This document shows, one piece after another, positions 31,816-41,624 of a stretch of DNA of 64,000 bases. The stretch's first letter is position 1. Each line of letters starts with the position of its first letter. The translations under genes and the position numbers were made by a program. This stretch comes from Echinometra lucunter. Lineage: Eukaryota > Echinodermata > Echinoidea > Camarodonta > Echinometridae. The stretch is from contig CM057169.1 in the NCBI GenBank assembly GCA_029962745.1, forward strand, positions 23,266,510-23,330,509, read 5' to 3'. A model generated the notes under the pieces. It was not told where the DNA came from, did not search any database, and saw nothing but the letters and a program-made list of their open reading frames with translations.

Positions 31816-32591
31816 CTATTCGTTGATAATCACGTATGTCGCAGAACCACTTTCGACTGTTAAATTTCCGCTACTACCTTCGCCTCCTAGAGAACACATT
31901 TGATTGGTTGAAATGTATGTGAATGCATTACAGCTGTCCAATGAGAGACACTTTGATGCGCAGTGCAACCGGGTGCGAACGTTATTATAGGTTAAAAGTA
32001 CATTGTCGATTATAATTGATCCACTCTCAGTGACTACAGTGAACATTAGACTGCGACGGTTTGGCTTCTTGCTGGCTCCTACTGAGCTGCCGGAAGCCAT
32101 TACTGACGTTGCAAGAAATGCTGCTGTCCTTTGCCTTAAAGAACTAACTTCAGGAACAGATGGTGTTGTTGAAATTGAAATTTTGGTTGATTCCATTGCC
32201 GATGTTATCGTGGAAGTTGCTACATTTGTCATAGCGTCAGTTGTAGTTGTTGCAGGTGCAGTTGTAGTCATTTCTTCTGTAGTTACTGCGTCAGTGGTTG
32301 TCTTAATATGTGCCGTTGTTGCCTCTCTTGTTGTAACGTCAAGAGAAGTGGTTGATTCTTCTGTAGATGTTATATCAGGGGTTGTTGTAATCGATGTTGT
32401 AGATGATTGCTCTGTAGTCGATGCTGTTGTAGTGTCAAGTGTTGCTGTAGTTAGGGGTATGGTGGTTTCTTCCGTGGATGTTGTATCTGGGGTAGTTGCA
32501 ATCTCTGTCATGGATGATTGTTCTGCAGTCGATGTTGTAGTGTCAAGTGATGTTGTAGTTGTAGTTGTAGTTGTTTCTTCCGTCGTCGCCA
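31816..32591 (-). CDS. paralog 1 exon 4: Thr-rich stalk and PAN/apple-like domain
   Basis: Acceptor gacag|TG. The stalk is rich in TTT, TTE and STT, with few other residues and many possible O-glycosylation sites. The last 80 residues form the PAN-like module with the cysteines LHC, SKC, DSC and QMC. Ends TYVIINE, stop. Confidence 0.88.
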
Positions 32592-34368
32592 CTGTCGGAT
32601 ATGAATTATTGAATGATCATTTTAAAAAATGGTGCTGCTTGATAGGGAAACCGTGTATATAAGGCTTTATACGAGGTTTAAATCCCTGGCGCAGCGCTAA
32701 TGTTCTAATAAGAAATTAACCTACATTTTCCATACTCGATCCATATGAGGCAAGTGGGTACCTGGCAGGAATTAATTCACTGAAACGCCTGAGCGTTGTA
32801 ACTGAAGCTTGGCTAAAGTCAGGGTAATAATATCCATAGTCCTATACCTCCTGCATGTCCTAGGTGGCGTCCAGAGACGTTACATCATACTGTGATACGT
32901 TACACAAGAACGGAATACTTTCAATATCATATACTGCTAAGTGTTTGAAAATTTTCACTAACTAAAAACTTATACAACTTTTATTGAACCGCAGTCTGTA
33001 CATTACTGTTTCTCATGAAAAGTAATACATGCTTTAGTTTAGTGTAAGATTTTTCTGGATAAAGATATAGGACATTCTTTCAACCTTGGTGCGATATAAG
33101 TTATGGTATATTTCATTTATCATTCATCAGAAGTTTAGTTTTTTCTTGAAAATATTGTTTTAAATTCTTTGTGGAGCGGAACACTGACCTGTTTGCGCCT
33201 TACAAATCACAGCGATCGTAGATGTACAAGGCTTGACTGAGTATTCTCCATTCGATGAGAGGGCCGTGCAATCTAAACCGGTCTGAATTGGAAGAATAAT
33301 CAATGATAATGGATTAATGAGAGAGGGCTTCAACCACCCCATGTTTAATTACCAATATCGTCATTACTGCCACGCCAGACATATTTAGACATATTTTCAG
33401 CGAGGATATTGTGCTATTCTGTTGTATAATTAGATGACAAAATTACGTTGTCGTTTGAAAAAAAAATGTCAAAATTAGGAAAAAATCATATTCGGGTCAA
33501 AGAAGTAAGTTTGAAATGTTTGTAAAAAAAAAAATCGCATTACATACTAATGCGTTTATGTGAATAGGAAAGTATATTATTGGAAAATTCCCTCTAAAAA
33601 GGAAGGTGGGAGTAAAGTCTTACAGATGGTAAGCTGTAGCCAGTGTACACAATCCAAGCGCCGGACCCATATTGATTGAAAACATCTTTTATCTCCGTTT
33701 TATCGATGAATGCAATACTTCTACCGGGCTGGCTCCCGCAGAATATCTCACCGTCGACCGCCGAGTATGGACCCGTATGGTGAGAAAAACAGGAGTTGAT
33801 CAGTTGGTCCATACCATAGGGGCAGGCTAAATAAAATTCATCGAAAAGGGAAGGGGCAGGAATTTACATTATCATTAGCATAATAACATTTACTGTTAGA
33901 ACAGTTGTTTAAAAATCATTGGGTTGTTTAAAACATGAACCTACCAACTGTTGTTTTGAAAAATTGTAATGGGGATTTTGTTAAACAGTAGGTTCATATT
34001 TGAAACAACGTAATGAGTTTTAAACAACTGTTCTAACGGTGTATGGGGCGGGCAAAGAGGGGTAATGAAAAGGTACCAAAATAAAAAGGTGAAGAAGGTT
34101 CGCGTTTTTGCCTATAGAATATGAAAACGCGCTGCTTGATAACATTTTTTGAAAATAGATCTTTCATGGATATTTTTCCTTTTTTGAAGGGGTGTATAAT
34201 CCCCTCCTTGATATGCGATAAATCCATTACGGTACACTGTGTTCTATTGGAAAATTATGTCGATTAGATTAAATTTATAATTCTAATAAAAACTCACCAA
34301 CCTCCTTTCGTCGAACCAGGGAAATATAACAGAGTTCCTAAGGTAACCATCAGATTTATCCACGTCAT
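31816..34368 (-). CDS. lectin-mucin-PAN paralog 1 (4 exons, 379 aa)
   Basis: Exons in transcription order: 34368-34302, 33826-33624, 33282-33189, 32591-31816. They total 1140 nt with consistent phases 1, 0, 1. The predicted product is secreted: signal peptide (MTWINLMVTLGTLLYFPGS), a compact C-type-lectin-like domain of about 100 residues with six Cys, a Thr-rich mucin stalk of about 170 residues, and a C-terminal PAN/apple-like domain (RTRLHCASKCLSLDSCNAF, then FTYISTNQMCSLGG). There is no transmembrane segment. EPN/QPD and WND calcium-site motifs are not visible. The architecture is clear; the function is unknown. Confidence 0.85.
32745..32838 (+). mobile_element. short fragment of the GTGGGTACC family
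   Basis: CAAGTGGGTACCTGGCAGGA followed by GAAACGCCTGAGCG and AGGGTAATAATATCC. No tail. Lies upstream of the acceptor of paralog 1 exon 4, in the intron. Confidence 0.55.
33189..33282 (-). CDS. paralog 1 exon 3: C-terminal half of C-type-lectin-like domain
   Basis: A 94-nt exon encoding TGLDCTALSSNGEYS, KPC and AVICKAQT, the terminal Cys pattern of a CTLD. The normal WND sequence before the Cys is absent. Donor GTCAGT. Confidence 0.82.
33624..33826 (-). CDS. paralog 1 exon 2: N-terminal half of C-type-lectin-like domain
   Basis: Acceptor ttatttag then CPYGMDQLINSCFSHHTGPY, EIFCGSQPG and AWIVYTG, ending LPS at donor GTAAGA. CP.GM...C and the later Cys fit the opening of a CTLD. Ends in phase 0. 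Confidence 0.82.
33893..34039. mobile_element. foldback MITE in intron 1 of lectin paralog 1
   Basis: CTGTTAGAACAGTTGTTTAAA left arm and inverse right arm ending TTCTAACGG; second inner arms ATGAACCTAC / GTAGGTTCAT. Confidence 0.72.
34302..34368 (-). CDS. paralog 1 exon 1: signal peptide
   Basis: ATG at 34368 gives MTWINLMVTLGTLLYFPGS then TKG, a 22-codon secretory leader. The donor g|gttggt leaves phase 1. It has the same length (67 nt) as paralog 2 exon 1. Confidence 0.8.
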
Positions 34369-34530
34369 ATTCCCAGCAATACTGATAACGAAGAATGCTT
34401 TTGGAAAGAAACTTTCAAAAATAAATGACAAACGGCTTTCAATTGCTTTCGAATTACTAGTGAATTTCAGTGATGGCGTCCGTCTGTCGCAAAGCATCGG
34501 TCAAATCTGGGGGAGGGGGGGGGGGGGGGG

Positions 34531-34827
34531 GGGTTCACAAAGACTAAGACTGACTGAAATCACACGTAACTATAGCCGGCCATTCATGCCACAGTTTGTT
34601 TTCACTTTCGGTCTCTCAAGGGATGTGAAAATCATGGGCACAGATTTGCAGAATTCACTTTTCTCGTTTCCTTCATCAATAAACTATAAAAAATGTCAAT
34701 TCTGCAGATTTGTAACCAAGATGTTCAAATCCTTTGAGAGATCTATGGTGAAAGAAAACAATGGCATGAATGGCCAGCAATAGTTAAGTGCGATTTTAGT
34801 CAATCTTAGTCTTTGTGAAACACCCCC
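34531..34827. mobile_element. foldback element in the promoter region of lectin paralog 1
   Basis: GTTCACAAAGACTAAGAC left and GTCAATCTTAGTCTTTGTGA right, with inner arms around GGCCATTCATGCCA / TGGCATGAATGGCC and CTGCAGATTTG. It begins about 160 bases upstream of the paralog 1 ATG. Confidence 0.72.
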
Positions 34828-35105
34828 TGGAATCTTCAGCATTTTTCATCGATGTTGCAGTGCCGCAGTTTCTTTACGTCTCTCGATATGATGAGAATAA
34901 ACGGTCATTTTTTTTGGAAAATAATTCATTCTTGTTTGGAAAAGGGAAAGTTGCCACTCGTCACGTGATAGTGGTTCATTAGTGCGGAGATAGATAATGG
35001 AAGACCCAAGCCGTAAATACGTGGGTGAATGCTGCTCTTAATTACATTGCGAAAAAGAAGGAAATAATAAAAAGGAAAACAGGAAAGGACAGGAAGCGAG
35101 GGAGG

Positions 35106-35142
<37 letters not shown>

Positions 35143-36529
35143 GTAATGGGGAAAGCGAATACGAATAAAAAATAATATGACCATGGTGAAAACTCCACTC
35201 CCGTCACTCGATGATGTCAATTACCATTTCATTCTACGAGTAAGAAAGATTACCCCCTACCTCCACCCCTCCCCCATGGAGCGGATGCCCCCATGATGAT
35301 TGCACACACGCTATGTATACGTCACTGATAGTAGAAAGTTCCTAAATCTTAATTACTTACTCTTTTGTCAGCGACATCTTTGGCTCATACATTTAATAGC
35401 GTATCATGTCGTGAGCAGCGACAGTCAATGATCTTTAACTTGATAAATAAAAAGAGACCGATTATCCACCATCATGGTGCTGATGCCGCCCCCCCCCCCC
35501 ATGATGCTGGACCCATGCTACCCGGCACTGTGGAAGGCAGTTGACGATTCTTCGTTTTCAATCGTGTGTCCGCATCACTTTTTTTTTTGCTCATACATTA
35601 ACATCTTATTTCTTGAGCAGCGAGAGTCATTTTTGGAGGAATATATGTATTGAAGAAATAATGCCAATATCTAATAATGATAATAATAATGATGAAAATA
35701 ATCATAATGATATCATAACACGTAACACGTTGATACTAAGTATGTTTTCTAGGTGCAGTGGTACTGTTGTCTCCTTACACCCAATATAGAAAGCTGGGAC
35801 AAAAGCATCACGATTGTCTTGCTTTCTCTCTCATTCGTTTTTTCTCTTTGTCCTCTCTGTCCCTCTCTTTTAGTTGGCTCCTTAATTGTTTCGGTTCACC
35901 TCCACTCTCTCCTTTCTCGTTCAACACAAACATACGGTACTTTCACTCTCTATCCTTTCTCCATTTTACCAACCAATAAAAGAATATGAACAGTCTTTTT
36001 GTCCCTCTCTCCCTGACACAATTCCTCGTGGTAAACAAAATGTATTTGCATGATTCGTTTGATATACGTTAGTCCTGACATAAAGTAATTTTATCTCAGT
36101 GTGGAATTAGTCATCTTTGTTTTTAATGCATAATGGAAAGAATTATAGTGATAACAATCAAATGTAGCTCTGATCAAATTTTGTCCGAGCCTTCGTTACC
36201 TCATCTTCCAGCGTCACATGTGAAAAATTAAGGAACGTTATTCTATTCTTTTTCTTTAAAAAAAAAAAACTTTTTCAGAAAAGAATTTATTCAGAATTTG
36301 TTAAAATACATTAAAAACTTTAGAATTTTTTTGGAAAAGCTTGCATTTCATCAACAAGAGTCAGACATTCAATTTGTTTTTGTTGTTTTCAGTGGAGAGA
36401 GTAGTATGTACCCATTCATTATGCTTTTTATGATAATTACCATAACTACGAACGTATTACATTCACCTTTTCACAAATCAAAAATATAAAGAAATATTGA
36501 TCTTGCATCATGATGATGTAACCGTGCGC

Positions 36530-36562
<33 letters not shown>

Positions 36563-36574
36563 TGATTTTTTTTC
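34828..36574. other. intergenic, low-complexity and unique AT-rich sequence
   Basis: Holds a (GA)n run at 35101-35139, a poly-C run near 35490 and (GT)n at 36527-36560. No gene seen. Confidence 0.6.
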
Positions 36575-37885
36575 TTTTCAGACGTGTTCCAAAGTGGGTA
36601 GTAACAGATATCAAGAAAATTTGTTTTGAATTTATATGGAACGGAAAAGACAGAATTAAGAGAGACATTTTGTTATCAGGACTACGGGGATGGCGGCTTA
36701 AGGATGATAGATTTTGATTTATTTGTGAAAACTCAAAGAGTAATGTGGTTAAAACGGTTACTTTATGGGGAAAGAAATATGGGCTGGAAGCTTTATTTTG
36801 ACTATAGCTTTAGAAAAGTGGGTGGAAGGTTTCTTTCACTTTGTAATTACGATGTTAAATTATCAAATTTAAAAGCACCACAGTTTTATTTCCAGATTTT
36901 AAGGGCTTGGCAAGATATGGAGGAAAAAAGGAATTTTAGTGCAGGAAAAGCCAATCCAATCTTTTTTTAATAATAAAGATTATATTTCGAGAGGTAAAAT
37001 GATTTTTGATGAGGACTTGTTTAAGAAAAATATTTATTTAGTAGGTCACATTCTCGAGAAAGAGCAGATGAGAGCAATCGATTGTTTTCATAATTCAGGT
37101 TTGAGTGCTGAAAATATCATGGAAATTTGGAAGTTAACTGATGTAATTTTGAAAAGCGGAAAATATAATGGGAATTTCCACGATTTATGCTCGAATGACG
37201 TACACAATTACAATATCTTTTTGAATATGTTTGGAAAAATAATTTTACTGAAAGACGTACCTTCTAGAAAGGTTTATGAAAATTTTGTAACAAATTTACA
37301 ACATCTCTATACTTTACAAGTAAGAGATGACCATAATAATTTTGATCTCTCAAAAAGGAAATCTCAGGAATATTCATAAGACCTAGAATCACAATAATCT
37401 TACCAAAAGTAAGAGAATTTCAATATAAATTACTTCATGGTGCAATATACACCAACGAACATTTGCACAAATTTGGTTTTATCGATAATAATCACTGTTC
37501 ATTCTGTAAACAGAACCCGGAATCATATGAACATTTATTCTGGCTCTGTAATGATATTAAAGCTTTATGGCAGAGGGTTGTTGAAAAACTTAGTTTGGTA
37601 AAGCTCCGAAATGCAGAGTGGAAAGATATACATGTGGGAATTAATGGATTACACCTTGAAGGAAAATTTTGTAATACGGTAATAATATTTTTAATGAAAT
37701 ATATCATTTTTAAGTCAAGGTCAGAAGGTAGAGTTCCTACTCAAGAAGAGAATATTCAGAGAGTCGTAGAATATCGAAATGAAGAAAAAGTAATCGCTAT
37801 TAAAAAGAACAAGTTAGACAAGCATTTGTTAAAATGGGAGAGAATGTACCGAAATGGCAGGACTGAGGGCGATATCCAGGTGTGA
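36575..37885 (+). mobile_element. frameshifted L1-like LINE ORF2 C-terminal remnant
   Basis: Successive frames read FEFIWNGKDRIKRD, then GGLRMIDFDLFVKTQ..., then a segment to 37379, then FQYKLLHGAIYTNEHLHKFG with CSFCKQNPESYEHLFWLC. This is the C-terminal region of L1/Tx1-type ORF2 with its Cys/His finger-like motif. At least three frame changes make it dead. No RT palm or endonuclease is present. Confidence 0.8.
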
Positions 37886-38298
37886 TTTGGGAGAGAGTGA
37901 CTGTGTAAGCGTTATGTATTTTTTTTTTTTTTTTTGGGGGGGGGGGGATATGATGTTTTCTTTTGGGAGGGGTGATACTTTGTTGGGTTTTTTTTCTCAT
38001 TGATTTCTTTTTGATTTGCTTTGTTTTGATGACTGTGAGCTACGTAATCTTAGATAGGTTTATATCAATGAGTGAATATTTGATACATGAAAGGAAAAGT
38101 GTTGTATTATGCATATTGGTGTGTATTTAAAAAAAAAAATGGGATCCTAGTTTCAATATATCTATTTGTTTATTAGTTTGTATTGGATTTGGATCGCCTT
38201 TGTTTGTTCTTGTAGATTTTTTTTTTAAAGACACAACATGTGTGTATCGCCCTCCACAAAAAGTACAAGTTGGATAGGGAAGACTTTTTTGTTAGGGC

Positions 38299-38312
38299 GG
38301 GGGGGGGGGGGG

Positions 38313-38370
<58 letters not shown>
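38299..38370 (+). repeat. poly-G tract (~70 nt)
   Basis: A nearly pure G run with one C interruption, flanked by a C-poor segment, just past the L1-like remnant. Length is likely to be unreliable in any assembly. Confidence 0.9.
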
Positions 38371-38371
<1 letters not shown>

Positions 38372-38577
38372 GAGTGGTGACTCAACATTTTTATAATAAC
38401 TGATTTCATTATTTTTCTTTTTTAAGTTATATATGATTCATGCTTATATTAAGTTATTGAAAAAAAGTAAAAAAAAATGAAATGTGAAATATTATATTAT
38501 GTGATTTGAAATGTTGAATTGAAATGTTATGTATTTTTGTTCATGAAATCAGAATAAAACAGTATAGGAAAAAAATC

Positions 38578-38745
38578 AATCAGATATGATTATTTACTTC
38601 TGGGACCGACTGTTAGCGTCACCATGCAAAAGACGTGACTTGGACTCGAAACTGTGTCCAATCAGAGTCAATTTGTAGGCAAGGACAAAGAGCCGACTGC
38701 GGACGTTACCGCTAGACCAAATCCTGATGTAACCGATTCAGCAAC
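38578..38745 (-). mobile_element. tRNA-derived SINE abutting the stop of lectin paralog 2
   Basis: The minus strand has TGGTCTAGCGG and GTTTCGAGTCC as A and B boxes. The tail shares the GTCGGTCCCAGAAGTAAATAA-type segment with the SINE at 28464-28681. It starts within a few bases of the TAA stop, so the mRNA 3' UTR probably includes SINE sequence in sense. Confidence 0.7.
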
Positions 38746-38747
38746 CG

Positions 38748-41065
38748 TTATTTATGGATCATTCTGTATGTGGCGCAGCCATTTTCATTGCTTAATTCTT
38801 CAAAGCTTCCTTCACCTCCAAGAGAACATGTCTGATTGGTTGAAATGTATGTGAATGCATCACAATTGACCAATGAAAAACATCTCGAGGCACAGTGCAA
38901 TCGCGTACGAACATTTCGATAGGTTGAAAGTACGTTGAAGTGTTTTATGGAGCCACTATTAGTGACTAGACTGAACCGTCGAGTGCGACATTCGTTAGAG
39001 GATTTACTGGATGCGATGCTTGCTGATACTGAAGCAGTTACCGACGTTGCTTGGAAAGATGATGATGATGATGACCTTTTTGTTGTTAAAATTTGAGAGG
39101 TGGTTGATCTTTCTGCAGCCGTAATTGAAGAGGTATCTGCATTACTTGTGACTTCACTTGCTGTTGCGGTTTGATTTGTGGTTGAGTCGTCTGTAGTGGA
39201 TATCATCAACGTTGCCACATTAGATGTAGCATCGGGGCTTGTAATGATTATCGTCGTGTCTTTTGTTGTTTCAGTCGGAGTAGTTGTTGATTCCTCGGTA
39301 ATAGATACCATAGACGTTGCTACATCAAATGTAGCGTGAGGGGTTGTTGCAATATGAGTTGCGGTTGATTCCGCTAAAGTTGTTTCTATATTGGTGGTAG
39401 TGTCCCTTGTTGAAATAGGAATCGTGGTCGTGACGTCGAGAGGTTTTGAGATAAGAGTTGTGATTGATATCTCTGTTGTCGTGTCGTCGAAGGTCGTGAA
39501 AGTTGTGGTTGATACCGCTGTAGTTGTAGCATCAGGGGTTGTTGCAGCAGTAGTTGTAGTTAGATCCTCTGTAGTTGTGACTTCAGGAGGTAAAGAAGTG
39601 GGAGTTGTAGTTGATTCTTCCGTAGTCATACCACCAAGGGTTGTTGAAACAGCAGTCGTAGTAAATTCTTCTGTAGTCGTACCACCAAGGGTTGTTGAAA
39701 CAGCAGTTTTAGTAAATTCTTCTGTAGTCGTACCACCAGCAATTGTTGTTGAAACACCAGTAGTTGTTAATTCTTCTGTAGACATGGCAGCAAGGTTTGT
39801 TGAATCAACAGTAGTAGTTAATTCTTCTGTGGTTGTACCTTCAAGGGTTGTTGCAGCCACAGTTGAAATTAATTCTTTTGTAGGCATACCGGCAAGCGTT
39901 GTTGCAACAACGGTGGTTAAATCCTCTTTAGCTGTGACTCCAGGAGTTGATGCAGTGGGAGTTGTAGTTGATTCCTCTATATTCGTACCATCAAGGGTTG
40001 TTGCAACAACAGTAGTAGTTAACTCTTCTGCAGTTGTACCATCAAGGGTTGTTGCAACATCAGTTGTAGTTAATTCTTCTGGAGACATACCAGCAAGGGT
40101 TGTTGCACCAACAGTGGTTAAATCCTCTTTAGTTGTGACTTCAGGAGGTAAAGAAGCGGGAGTTGTAGTTAATTCTTGTGTAGTCGTACCACCAAGGGTT
40201 GTTGAAACAGCAGTTGTAGTAAATTCTTCTGTAGTCGTACCACCAGCAATCGTTGTTGAAACAACAGTTGTAGTTAATGTTTCCGTAGTCATTGCGTCAA
40301 AGGTTGTTGAAACAGCAGTTGTAGTTAATTCTTCTGTAGTCGCACCATCAAGAGCTGTTGCAGCAACAGTAGTAGTTAATTCTTCTGCAGTTGTACCATC
40401 AAGGGTTGTTGCAACGTCAGTTGCAATTAATTTTTCTGTAGACATACCAGCAAAGGTTGTTGCACCAACAGTGGTTAAATTCTCTTTAGTTGTGACTTCA
40501 GGAGGTAATGAAGTGGGAGTTGTAGTTGATTCTTCTGTAGTCGTACTGCCAAGGAATGTTGAAGCAGCAGTTGTAGTTGATTCTTCTGCAGACATACCAG
40601 CAAGGGTTGTTGCAATAACACTTGTTAAATCCTCAGTAGTTGTGACGTCAGGAGTTGATGCAGTGGGAGTTGCAGCTGATTCCTCTGTAGTCGTACCATC
40701 AAGGGTTGTTGTAAAAGCAGTCGTAGATGATTCCTCTGTAGTCGTTCCACCCAGGGTTGTTGAAGCAAGAGTTGTAGTTAATGTTTCTGTAGTCGTTACA
40801 TCCAGGGTTGTTGAAACAGCAGTTGTAGTTGATTCTTCTGAAGACATACCAGCAAGGGTTGTTGCAACAACAGTGGTTAAATCCTCATTAGTTGTGACTC
40901 CATGAGTAGATGCAATGGGAGTTATAGCTGATTCCTCTGTAGTCGTAGTGTCCAGGATCATTGCAGCTGGTGTTGTGGTTTGACCTTCTTCACTCGTTCC
41001 TATATAAGGTTCGGTCTCAATGGTTGTAGGAATTGAAGTTGTTATCGATTCTTCTGTCGTCGACA
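38748..41065 (-). CDS. paralog 2 exon 4: giant Thr-rich repeat stalk and PAN/apple-like domain
   Basis: A single 2318-nt exon. About 40 imperfect units of roughly 51 bp encode a mucin-like stalk, followed by a degenerate Thr-rich stretch and the PAN module, ending TYRMIHK with stop TAA at 38748-38750. A SINE lies immediately past the stop. The long plus-strand frame over the same region is an antisense shadow. Confidence 0.9.
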
Positions 41066-41573
41066 CTATATCGAAAATAAAATAAAGATTGCGAAAATCT
41101 ACAATGATTTGACTTTACAACATTCATTTCAGATGTAGCAGGTGAGAGGGAGCTAGCTATACTTCAGTTTTCCTTCTGAGGGCATACCGTGTTTGATCGA
41201 ATTGCTTCGGGTGTCCTAGGTTTGCATGAAGCGATTGTCTGAGCAGGGTTAGCGCAATTTCTTTTTAGCGTACAAGGCGCCCTCTCCCTGTTTCATAAGA
41301 ATCCGAAGCATTGTCAATATTAAAAACAGAACAAAACAACAAACTCTTTTATGGTAAGTTAAGAGTGAAAATATTGAATAGATGGACTTACTTACAATAT
41401 TAAAAACAAAACAACAAACTTTTTTATGGTAAGTTAAAAGTGAAAATATTGAATAGATGGACTTACATGTTGGGGCTTCACAGATGACGCCGATTGGTGT
41501 AGTACACGTTCCTGAGACTATCTCTCCGCCTGCCGTTAAGACGTAGCAGTTGCCACCGGCCTGACAGAGGGAG

Positions 41574-41624
<51 letters not shown>

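Noticed and set aside
32003..32662. 219-codon plus-strand Val-rich ORF
   Set aside because: Antisense shadow of the Thr-rich stalk of paralog 1; crosses its splice acceptor.
39391..40905. 504-codon plus-strand ORF rich in Val and Ser
   Set aside because: It is the exact antisense of the Thr repeats of lectin paralog 2. The repeat period is a multiple of three, which keeps the opposite frame open, and the minus frame carries the signal, lectin and PAN context.
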